DNA from: JAZKSG01 sp036626215
GTDB taxonomy: Archaea > Thermoplasmatota > E2 > DHVEG-1
Assembly (NCBI GenBank): GCA_036626215.1
Contig: JAZKSG010000041.1
Span: 1-9,663, forward strand
Direction of reading: 5' to 3'
Length of the DNA stretch: 9,663 nucleotides
This document shows positions 1 to 6,723 of the stretch, piece after piece. The number at the start of each line of letters is the position of its first letter. The first letter of the stretch is position 1. A program made the translations under genes and the position numbers. The notes beneath the pieces were generated by a model. It ran no database searches and was not told the DNA's origin. It worked only from the letters and a program-made list of their open reading frames with translations.

Positions 1-1
1 A

Positions 2-74
<73 letters not shown>

Positions 75-165
75 AAAAATATTTTTTTCTTTTTTGCCTA
101 TCCGGTAAACAAATACTGTTCTTTAATTTTTCCCTTATCTGCAAAATGTTTTTTAACGCGAAGAG

Positions 166-173
166 TATAAATA
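166..173 (+). promoter_or_regulatory. archaeal TATA box for the gene at 226-960
   Basis: The octamer TATAAATA is preceded by the purine-rich GAAGAG, which could serve as part of a BRE. It lies 52 bases before the ATG at 226. With the usual archaeal distance of about 25 bases to the start of transcription, the transcript would begin near 193-198 and carry a leader of roughly 30 bases. The same octamer occurs upstream of the pilin-like gene on the other strand. Confidence 0.65.
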
Positions 174-205
174 ATGAAAACACGATAATTGTTTCAAATA
201 GTTTT

Positions 206-217
206 GGTGAGGGTGAG
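206..217 (+). promoter_or_regulatory. tandem ribosome binding site for the gene at 226
   Basis: Two overlapping copies of GGTGAG (206-211 and 212-217) sit 8 bases before the ATG at 226, separated from it by a run of T. GGTGA is complementary to the TCACC in the archaeal 16S rRNA tail. This supports the ATG at 226 as the start. Confidence 0.65.
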
Positions 218-225
218 TTTTTTTT

Positions 226-960
226 ATGTCTCAGATTGTGGGAAGAAGATTCAGTAAAAATATGTTGATAATGCTTGTAGCTATAATGGTTGGAGTGATA
301 GTTATAACTTTTTTTGTAGCTGATTTGATGAGACGGCAGGCGTCAGAGGAAAAAATTGAGAGTTTGAATGAGGAGATAACTACTAAGGAGAAAGAGATTG
401 TTGATGTTAAAAAGAGGAATATTAATTTTACTAATCATTTTTTAAAATCGTTAGGTGTGTTGGACAAAGCTAGAGGGGATCGTGCGGATGGTAATTATAA
501 TTTTGATGTAGCTTTTCTATGGTATAATACTGCTTTGAGTGCTACTAATAGTTCGAAGTTGGAGACTTATAAAAATGTGACTATTAGTAACTGTGAAAAA
601 GCTATGGTTAATTATAGTGTTAGTAGTAAAAATTTTGAGTTAGCTTCACAGTTTTTCAATAAAACTACGAATTATACGGTATATGATGGATATATTGAGT
701 TGTTAGATTTGTATATGAATCTTACAGGTTCTGGGGTTAAATTGACTAATGCGCGTTATAACACCAGTTTGTATCTTAAATATCTGGCTGAGAATTTGAC
801 TATTGAAAATAATACAGTTGGTTATCTTACTAATGTATCTGATTTACAGGAGGCTTTTAACGAGTCCATGATGATGTATAGTGAAATGTTGGGGATGTAC
901 AGTGAGCAGTTGGAGATGATTGAGGAATATGATATAGAAGGTTTTAGTACAAAAAGATAA
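226..960 (+). CDS. membrane-anchored, sequon-rich extracytoplasmic protein of unknown function
   Basis: This is a 244-residue protein of unknown function. Residues 12-34 form a single hydrophobic segment behind a basic N-terminus (GRRFSKN), so it is probably a signal anchor with the bulk of the protein outside. Residues 40-65 are a charged heptad-like stretch that could be a short coiled coil. The remainder is predicted helical. It includes a segment around residues 80-105 (GNYNFDVAFLWYNTAL) that looks like a TPR-type helical hairpin; I recall similar segments in uncharacterised archaeal proteins but cannot name a family. Twelve N-X-S/T sequons occur after residue 66 (NFT, NSS, NVT, NYS, NKT, NYT, NLT, NTS, NLT, NNT, NVS, NES), suggesting heavy N-glycosylation. 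There is one cysteine, at position 123. It has its own TATA box and ribosome binding site, is divergent from the tRNA and convergent with the adhesin gene, so no link to the pilus genes is shown beyond proximity. Confidence 0.85.
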   Translation: MSQIVGRRFSKNMLIMLVAIMVGVIVITFFVADLMRRQASEEKIESLNEEITTKEKEIVDVKKRNINFTNHFLKSLGVLDKARGDRADGNYNFDVAFLWYNTALSATNSSKLETYKNVTISNCEKAMVNYSVSSKNFELASQFFNKTTNYTVYDGYIELLDLYMNLTGSGVKLTNARYNTSLYLKYLAENLTIENNTVGYLTNVSDLQEAFNESMMMYSEMLGMYSEQLEMIEEYDIEGFSTKR

Positions 961-973
961 AAAACTTTTTTTT
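951..973. terminator. T-rich bidirectional terminator between convergent genes
   Basis: The 11-bp gap between the two stop codons sits within A6-C-T8 (959-973). The plus strand therefore carries eight T directly after the 226-960 gene. The minus strand carries six T, and then five more (955-951), directly after the 972-2927 gene. Archaeal RNA polymerase terminates on T-runs without needing a hairpin, so one element may end transcription from both sides. The assignment is inferred from composition and position. Confidence 0.6.
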
Positions 974-2927
974 ATTCAAAATGTAGGGTGTGGTCGTCCC
1001 AGAAGAATATTGGTGTCATGATAGGGTTTTCGTTGCTGCTGAATTCTATGCTGGATAGGTCTTTGAATGAACCTGTTGACATATCTGCATATCCTACGTC
1101 TACTTTTCCATCATTTTTTTGGTATAAGGAGTATTTTAGGGTGTTGGTTTCTGTTTTTTCGATTTGTATTTTGTACCAGTTGTTATGTAGGTACCATCCG
1201 GTGTAGCTTGATTGTAGTTGTTTCCATCCGTTGTCCCAGTAGTAGAGTTTTGCAAACCAGTCTCTAGGTAGGGATATTTCATCTCCAGCATTTATGTATT
1301 CGAATTTTATTTTTGTTATTTCATTGTTGTTTGTATCTTTGAATACTAGTGTTAGGTTGTATGGTTCGCTGTTGTCTCCGCATGTGAACCAGGTTTCCCA
1401 TAGTGTTAGGTTGTTGAAGTTGGATAGAGTATAGTTCCAGTAGTGGATGCCGCCTTTGTTTCTTATTTTGGTTTTGAAAGAATGGGGGCTGCTGCTATAG
1501 TGGTAGCTTTCTGATGTTTCAAAAATGCTTCCTGTTGTTCCTAGGCTTGTTTTGAACCATTTTGTGCCGTTGTCTGTCTGTGTAGCTATGTATCCAGAGG
1601 TGTCGTCGTCGAAGTTTTCTGTTACGGTTGATGGTTTCTGGTAGACTTTTACTGTTACATTGGTGGGGTCGTCGTCGTTTGTTTCAGAGTCGCCGTCTTG
1701 ATCTATTCCATCGTCGATATATGGGTTGTCTGTTAGTTCTGTTGCATCGTTAGTTCCGTCTTCGTTGCTATCCCAATATACTTCTCCTTGGTTGGAGATG
1801 ATTGTGCCGTTTTCTAAACCGTTGTCTACTTTTACTTTGAAGTTTAGGGATACGCTGCTTTCTGCTGGAATATCTCCGTTCCAGATTATTTTGTTGTTGT
1901 TGGAGTTGTAGTCGATAGTTCCAGATGTAGCTGTTGCTGAGCCAACTACGTATTCTGTGTTTTCTGGTATTATATCTTCAAACTCGTTACTAGGGTTGTC
2001 TGGTTGATCTATTGTGCCGGTGTTGATTAATGATACAGTGTATTCCAATGTGTCTCCGCAGAGTATATCCCCGCTGTTTAGGTCTTCTACTGTTTTACGG
2101 GCTATTATATCTGTTTTTGCGTAACCGGTGAACATTAGGTTGTCTATGAATCCTGCGCTATCTAGTTGGTTGTCTCCTACGTCTGTTATGTCTATGGTGA
2201 GGGTTATGGTTTCACCTGGTGAAACAGGGTGTGTTTCTCCGCCTATAGGTATTATGTCTGAGGCTCCTCCGTCTGCACCGGGGTTACGAGGTGTGGTGTC
2301 TACCCAGTCTACTCCATCTGGGTCGCCGCTTCTTGCAAATATGTCGAATCCGGTGTCTGGTATATCATGTGAATCTAAAACGAAATAGCCGCTGTTTACA
2401 TCGAAAACATAGTCGGTGGTTCCCTGTGATGGTGAATCTACGGTTACGGTGAATCTGTCGTTATATTGGGATCCTACATAGTCTGGATATTCTGAGCTAA
2501 AAAACTGTACGTCGTAATATAGATAATGCATATGCTCTGGTACTTGTAGATCCATGGTTAAAGTTGCTTGGTCTCTTGGATAGCTGTATTGTCCTCCTTC
2601 GAACCAGCTTCCTCTTTCATCTCCAGGTTCTTCTTCGTTGGTTGTAACTATAGGTGTTCCTGCTATACCTGTGCTGAATAAAGCGAAGTTTGATCCGTGT
2701 GTTGGTTCCATTGTTCCTAAAGAGGAGAATACTCCGCTTAATTTGTTGCCGTCGGGGTCTGTATCTGTATAGGAGGAGCTTATCAGCCATGATTCATTAG
2801 TAAGGATGGCGTTTGCGAGATCTTCGCCGTTGTAGCTGTCTGCTTTTACTGTTTCTGATGGTGTAAAGATGAAGAAAGCTGAAAAAATAAGGATTAGTGA
2901 TACAGTTACAGAGATTTTTTTATACAT
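972..2927 (-). CDS. secreted adhesin-like protein (choice-of-anchor L-like, DUF11 and jelly-roll-like regions)
   Basis: This is a 651-residue extracellular protein. Residues 1-29 are a Sec signal peptide with a basic start (MYKK), a hydrophobic core and a V-K-A cleavage motif. Residues 31-270 resemble the choice-of-anchor L domain: they begin EDLANAIL and contain SEYPDYVGSQYNDRF (145-159), close to that family's SEEYPEYVxSxxNDxF signature. Residues 275-428 resemble DUF11 (conserved repeat domain), with YTVSLINTGT and EDIIPENTEYV, and end in Asp-rich loops (DSNEDGTND, DDGIDQDGDSETNDDD) that may bind calcium. Residues 435-651 are rich in Trp and Tyr and look like a jelly-roll beta-sandwich. No C-terminal membrane segment or sorting motif is visible. 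The start at 2927 is preferred over an in-frame ATG at 2945: a strong GGAGGTGG lies 8 bases upstream, and the signal peptide then begins cleanly. It begins one base after the stop of the pilin-like gene, so it is probably co-transcribed and translationally coupled. Binding target is unknown. Confidence 0.85.
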   Translation of the reverse strand: MYKKISVTVSLILIFSAFFIFTPSETVKADSYNGEDLANAILTNESWLISSSYTDTDPDGNKLSGVFSSLGTMEPTHGSNFALFSTGIAGTPIVTTNEEEPGDERGSWFEGGQYSYPRDQATLTMDLQVPEHMHYLYYDVQFFSSEYPDYVGSQYNDRFTVTVDSPSQGTTDYVFDVNSGYFVLDSHDIPDTGFDIFARSGDPDGVDWVDTTPRNPGADGGASDIIPIGGETHPVSPGETITLTIDITDVGDNQLDSAGFIDNLMFTGYAKTDIIARKTVEDLNSGDILCGDTLEYTVSLINTGTIDQPDNPSNEFEDIIPENTEYVVGSATATSGTIDYNSNNNKIIWNGDIPAESSVSLNFKVKVDNGLENGTIISNQGEVYWDSNEDGTNDATELTDNPYIDDGIDQDGDSETNDDDPTNVTVKVYQKPSTVTENFDDDTSGYIATQTDNGTKWFKTSLGTTGSIFETSESYHYSSSPHSFKTKIRNKGGIHYWNYTLSNFNNLTLWETWFTCGDNSEPYNLTLVFKDTNNNEITKIKFEYINAGDEISLPRDWFAKLYYWDNGWKQLQSSYTGWYLHNNWYKIQIEKTETNTLKYSLYQKNDGKVDVGYADMSTGSFKDLSSIEFSSNENPIMTPIFFWDDHTLHFE

Positions 2928-2928
2928 T

Positions 2929-4794
2929 CTATATTCCACCTCCATAATTTATAATAGTTATAGAGTCTGTCTCAGTTGTAGCTCCATATTGATCTTGGTT
3001 GACCGGTGTGATGTTGCATTTCCATTTTTCTCCGGCTTTGGTTTCATCGGATACTATCACGTTTTTATCTGATATCTCGTTTTTTTGTTGTAGATAGTTT
3101 TGATAGATTTGTTCATCGGTTAGACATCTTTTATATATCTGGAATTCGTCGATATCTCCTGTGAAGTTGTTTGCTCCTGAGGCCGGTATACCTGTGATTT
3201 TTAAGTCGTCGATAGCCATATATTCTCTTGATGATGAGGTTGACCATCTAAACTCTAATACAAGGTTATCTAATGAGTCAGGGATTTGAGCATCTACATA
3301 GGTCCATTCAAGCTGGTTTCCTTCTCCTATATCTGGATCATTTTCTTCGAAGATTGGTATCCAGTTTGATCCATCTTTATAATAGAAACAAAAATCGTCA
3401 TCGCCTTCGGTGCTTTTATAGCTGTAATATAGAGAGATTTCTACGTTTGAGTAACCGGAGAGATCTATGCTTTCTCGATCATATGCTACATAATCTGGAT
3501 CAAAATTACCGCTTCCACCTAAAGAATATGTGCCATTTTTTGGGGCAAGTGAATCTGATCCGAGTCGTCCGAAAGTATAACCTTCGAACCATCCCCCGCT
3601 CCAAGTAGTTCTACCATCGTTTTTAGTCCATTTGTCTTCTTCATTTTGCGTTTCGAAACCTGTCTGGAAAACTGTTTCTCTTCCTGGTTTACTGCATCCT
3701 TTTCCGATAAAGCCGTTTGGTTGACTGCCGTTACCAAGATTGTTTCCAGGTTGGTGGCAGTTAACTGTTTTCTCTTTTAAACCATCTATATATATGGTAG
3801 AATTTCCGGTGGTGGAGTCAAAAGAAGCAGCTACATGGTGCCAACTGTCGTCGTTAACTGTTGTCTCGCTGTTTATCTCTTTGGTGTCTGTAGTGGTGGT
3901 GGCCCATTGGATTAAACCGTTTTTTATGTTTAGACTCCATAAACATTCTTTGTCAAATGAGGCTATAGGTACATTGTTTTCGGTGGTTTTTATCCATGTT
4001 TCTACTGTGATTTCGTTGATGTATCCGTTGCTGTCAAAACAGTATGGTATTTCTATGTAGGCGTTTCCGTTGAATTGGTAGCCTCCTCCTTTTAAACTGT
4101 TTTTTATCCAGGTTGCGTTTTCAGCGGTTCCATGTTTTTCATTTCCAGAGTAGTCTCTAACCGTGGTGCTGTTGATTTCAAAAGGCATGATTAGATAGTT
4201 TAAAGACTCGGAGTTTTTGAACCAGTTATAGATATAGGTGGCGTTGTTGAATCCAGGTTTTATCTGGTAGTTGAAAGATATTAGGTCTTCGTCGACACTG
4301 TTGGTGTTTAATGTTGAAATAATCATAGGGTTTTCAGATGAGGGTGGAGAAGTTCTGGTATGGCCGGTTAAAACACCGTTGAAGATTTGGTATATTGCTC
4401 CGTTGTTTCCTTTATATTTTACAGTGATTTTGAGTTTATCTGATTCGTTAAGTAGACGTATGTTTTGTATTTCATCTATCTGCATCTGAGGATATACTGT
4501 TTCGCCGATATCCCAGGTTTTGTTGAATGTTTCTTGGGCTATCAGAGAGTTGTTGGTTGATTTGACTTCTATGATGTAGGAGTTCAGGGTTTCTCCGCCG
4601 GTGTGTTGTAGATATATTAGTCCGGTTTGATTTACTGTTCCTTCTATTCTTGTGTTGATGTTATCATCGGGTGGGGCGGGATATAGTTGGGTGTAGATAG
4701 CAGCAAATGAAATTACTGCTATTAGAATTAGGATTACGCCTCCAACTATTTCTGACGTTGCATAATTGTCACTGGTCAGAAGATGTTTAGACAT
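2929..4794 (-). CDS. large type IV pilin-like protein with LamG-type adhesive domains
   Basis: This is a 621-residue surface protein that the adjacent motor probably assembles or exports. Residues 11-38 form the archaeal type IV pilin N-terminus: TSEIVGG followed by a hydrophobic helix (VILILIAVISFAAIY). Prepilin peptidase cleavage is expected near A12-T13, although the -2 residue is Tyr rather than the usual charged residue. Residues 45-140 form the small beta-rich region typical of archaeal pilins. Residues 155-200 look Ig-like (NWFKNSESL). From about 205 a LamG/concanavalin-like domain runs (MPFE, RDYSGNEKHGT, VETWIK, DDSWHHVAASFD, STIYIDG, GFIGKG). It is interrupted at about 375-536 and resumes as GDIDEFQIYKRCLTDEQI (546-563). 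The interrupting part (FQTGFE...YMAIDDLKITG) reads as a second beta-sandwich. Residues 575-615 form a short beta-rich tail. About a dozen N-glycosylation sequons and seven cysteines are present. Common archaeal pilins are only about 120-200 residues, so this is more likely a tip or adhesive pilin than the main filament subunit. Confidence 0.85.
   Translation of the reverse strand: MSKHLLTSDNYATSEIVGGVILILIAVISFAAIYTQLYPAPPDDNINTRIEGTVNQTGLIYLQHTGGETLNSYIIEVKSTNNSLIAQETFNKTWDIGETVYPQMQIDEIQNIRLLNESDKLKITVKYKGNNGAIYQIFNGVLTGHTRTSPPSSENPMIISTLNTNSVDEDLISFNYQIKPGFNNATYIYNWFKNSESLNYLIMPFEINSTTVRDYSGNEKHGTAENATWIKNSLKGGGYQFNGNAYIEIPYCFDSNGYINEITVETWIKTTENNVPIASFDKECLWSLNIKNGLIQWATTTTDTKEINSETTVNDDSWHHVAASFDSTTGNSTIYIDGLKEKTVNCHQPGNNLGNGSQPNGFIGKGCSKPGRETVFQTGFETQNEEDKWTKNDGRTTWSGGWFEGYTFGRLGSDSLAPKNGTYSLGGSGNFDPDYVAYDRESIDLSGYSNVEISLYYSYKSTEGDDDFCFYYKDGSNWIPIFEENDPDIGEGNQLEWTYVDAQIPDSLDNLVLEFRWSTSSSREYMAIDDLKITGIPASGANNFTGDIDEFQIYKRCLTDEQIYQNYLQQKNEISDKNVIVSDETKAGEKWKCNITPVNQDQYGATTETDSITIINYGGGI
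2936..2943 (-). promoter_or_regulatory. strong ribosome binding site deciding the start at 2927
   Basis: GGAGGTGG matches the archaeal anti-Shine-Dalgarno almost perfectly and lies 8 bases before the ATG at 2925-2927. It is embedded in the last codons of the pilin-like gene, where it helps encode the terminal Gly-Gly-Gly. The alternative ATG at 2943-2945 overlaps this site, so it is unlikely to be the start. Confidence 0.75.
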
Positions 4795-4798
4795 TTTC

Positions 4799-4811
4799 TC
4801 TCCCTTCTCCC
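4799..4811 (-). promoter_or_regulatory. tandem ribosome binding site of the pilin-like gene
   Basis: GGGAGA occurs twice (4806-4811 and 4799-4804 on the minus strand), the nearer copy 4 bases before the ATG at 4792-4794. It supports that ATG, which places the pilin signal at residues 10-15 of the product as expected for this class. Confidence 0.55.
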
Positions 4812-4865
4812 TTTAACCAAATTAAATTAATTTTTTTGGCTGTGGTTTATTTTTCTGTGAACTAA

Positions 4866-4873
4866 TATTTATA
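4866..4873 (-). promoter_or_regulatory. TATA box for the pilin-like and adhesin genes
   Basis: On the minus strand CC-TATAAATA-TTAG lies 71 bases before the ATG at 4794, inside the only sizeable gap (145 bases) of the minus-strand block. Transcription would begin near 4840-4845, leaving a leader of about 45-50 bases. The octamer is identical to that at 166-173. No run of five or more T follows the upstream gene on this strand, so read-through from the motor operon may also contribute. Confidence 0.6.
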
Positions 4874-4939
4874 GGTTGTCAGTAAATATTCCAAATTGTA
4901 AAACGTATTTCATAAGTTTTAAATAATTAGATGGAGAGG

Positions 4940-5863
4940 TTAGAACATAAATTTGAATACGAAGAAAGATATGAGTACTAGTATGAATCCGTATCGGACT
5001 CCTGAGGAGAGTCGTCCGTCCATCATGAATCCGCCTAGTAGTCCGCCGCCTATACTTTGAACCATTACAAAAGCAAAAAAAGAGTTATGTAGCATTTCTT
5101 TGTTGATCCCTGAAAGGTCTATTTGGCTTCCTCCTATTCCGCCGCCGGATGGCATTTTTTCTGCTACTGCAAAGATTTCTTTGAAGATGGTTCCGTTTAT
5201 GATTAGTATTACTGCTAGAAATACGAAGAAGCTGATGAATATAACTGTGCTGTACATTGACATCTCTGATTTTCTTTGTCTTTCTACCATTTTTTTCTGA
5301 TCTATTTCTCTGGCTGCTGCTTCGAATACAGCTGATGTGTTTCCTCCGATTTGTAGGGCTTTGTTTATTGTTATAACGACTCTTTTGATGGAGTCGGTGT
5401 TTATTCTTTCTGCGAAATTGTTTAAAGCTTTGTTTACTGGTATACCCCATGAGATTTGAGCGGCCATTTTTTCTAACTCAGGTGTTAGTCTTCCGTGGTC
5501 TCCTTTCGCTACAGATTTAATTGAGTCAAAAACGGTCATACCTGAGGAGGTGGAGCTGCTTATTTCTCTTAGAACGTCTGGTAGACGTTTTTCTATTTCT
5601 TCTTTTTTCTTGATTTTTAGGTGGTTGTAGAAACCTATCGGTCCGATGATTGATAGGACGCCGAATACTAGGAAATCCATAGCTGAAATCATATTTTTTG
5701 GGAGGATATATATTTCCAGAAAAGTTAGGAAGCCTAATAGGAATAAGAGTATGGAGAAAGCTATGGATATGCCGAGTACTAGATACATTAGTTGATCTTT
5801 TCCGTAGTATTTTTTTAAGCTGTATTTTTTTATCTTTAGTAGTTTTTTTAGATCGATCTTCAT
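4940..5863 (-). CDS. type IV pilus/Tad platform membrane protein (T2SSF, TadC-like), second of a pair
   Basis: This is a 307-residue inner-platform protein of the GspF/TadC/FlaJ family, which anchors the assembly ATPase at the membrane and helps lift pilins into the filament. Hydrophobic segments lie at about 26-48, 58-80, 203-224, 258-280 and 288-307. Between the second and third is the cytoplasmic helical T2SSF domain, with RLPDVLREISSSTSSGMTVFDSI (the RLPD...LR...GM pattern near 93-109) and GIPVNKALNNFAERI. A glycine-rich loop (PSGGGIGGS, 238-246) precedes the fourth segment. The start overlaps the stop of the preceding platform gene as ATGA, with GGGTGA 6 bases upstream (5870-5875), so the two are translationally coupled. 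The best reading is the TadC half of a TadB/TadC-type pair. Confidence 0.9.
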   Translation of the reverse strand: MKIDLKKLLKIKKYSLKKYYGKDQLMYLVLGISIAFSILLFLLGFLTFLEIYILPKNMISAMDFLVFGVLSIIGPIGFYNHLKIKKKEEIEKRLPDVLREISSSTSSGMTVFDSIKSVAKGDHGRLTPELEKMAAQISWGIPVNKALNNFAERINTDSIKRVVITINKALQIGGNTSAVFEAAAREIDQKKMVERQRKSEMSMYSTVIFISFFVFLAVILIINGTIFKEIFAVAEKMPSGGGIGGSQIDLSGINKEMLHNSFFAFVMVQSIGGGLLGGFMMDGRLSSGVRYGFILVLISFFVFKFMF

Positions 5864-6723
5864 ACTTGTTCACCCATTCCCATGTTCATCATTACGTAGA
5901 AGCCTGCGTAGGCCATTGGTAGAACAAGGAATGCTATTAGGTAGAAGAATGTGAAGTCGATTCCTCCGCTTGTTAAACCCATTATGGAGAGTATTATGAC
6001 TAGGAATAGGGGGAATGCTATGACGGTGACAACAAATGATTCAGCCATTATCGCTAGTGATTCTAGTCCTCTTTTTCTGTCTACGAGGTCTTCTTTCATG
6101 TATTCGTCTACACATTTTTCGAAATAGGGTCCTAGTTCGCTGCCTGATTGTATGACGGATAGGATTCCTTGTATGAAGTCTTTGAATTTTTCTGATGGTG
6201 TTATTTCGATTGCGTTTTTTAGAGCTGTTATGGTGTCTACTCCCATCATGTTGATTTCGGTGTTGATTTTTTGTGCTTCTTTTTGTAGCTCGCCGTATAG
6301 TTCTACTTGTGCTAATGCTTCAAATATTTCTGCTGGTGATATTCCTGCTACGGACATGGTGTTGATGAAGTTGGCGGCGTAGGGCATATATAGATCTATT
6401 TCTTTTCCTCTTTTTTTGGCTTTAGAAGTAGGTAGAGAAATGTAATATATTCCTGTTAAAACTGGTACTACACTGGAGACGATTAGCATTAGTATAGCTG
6501 TTAGGTCATGTGGTATAATGGTGTATAGTATATAGGTTGAGATGAATGCTGAGGTGAAACCGATTATTATGTTCATGAGTACCATTGAGTAGTATTCTTG
6601 GTACATCATGGCTATGTCGGCTTTTTCTAACATACGGTTTTTGCTGGTTTCGCTTATGTCTAGTTTGTCGAATATTTTTGAGAATAGCTGGCTGCAGAAA
6701 CGGGTGTATCTAGTGGATTTCAC
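5860..6723 (-). CDS. type IV pilus/Tad platform membrane protein (T2SSF, TadB-like), first of a pair
   Basis: This is a 287-residue platform protein of the GspF/TadC/FlaJ family, partner of the ATPase encoded just upstream. Hydrophobic segments lie at about 46-68, 74-98, 228-250 and 256-278. The cytoplasmic T2SSF helical domain lies between the second and third, with DLYMPYAANFINTMSVAGISP near residues 110-130 and VIQSGSELGPYFE near 190-202. The start is taken as GTG at 6721-6723. This gives a 4-base GTGA overlap with the ATPase stop, mirroring the ATGA junction downstream, and has GAGGAGG 10 bases upstream. The frame stays open to an ATG at 6834, but the extra 37 residues would be Arg/Ser/Thr-rich, unlike the family, and would overlap the conserved end of the ATPase gene by 115 bases. 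Confidence 0.9.
   Translation of the reverse strand: MKSTRYTRFCSQLFSKIFDKLDISETSKNRMLEKADIAMMYQEYYSMVLMNIIIGFTSAFISTYILYTIIPHDLTAILMLIVSSVVPVLTGIYYISLPTSKAKKRGKEIDLYMPYAANFINTMSVAGISPAEIFEALAQVELYGELQKEAQKINTEINMMGVDTITALKNAIEITPSEKFKDFIQGILSVIQSGSELGPYFEKCVDEYMKEDLVDRKRGLESLAIMAESFVVTVIAFPLFLVIILSIMGLTSGGIDFTFFYLIAFLVLPMAYAGFYVMMNMGMGEQV

Noticed and set aside
75..120. Possible TATA box for the tRNA-Asp gene on the minus strand
   Set aside because: The region is so A/T-rich that several candidates exist, and none has a clearly better position or flanking sequence.
1600..1690. Repeated gtcgtcgtcg stretches
   Set aside because: They are codons for runs of Asp in the Asp-rich loops of the secreted protein rather than a non-coding repeat.
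5085..5873. Two Arg/Asn-rich open frames on the minus strand inside the second platform gene
   Set aside because: They are out-of-frame shadows of the well-supported T2SSF gene and have no recognisable protein character.
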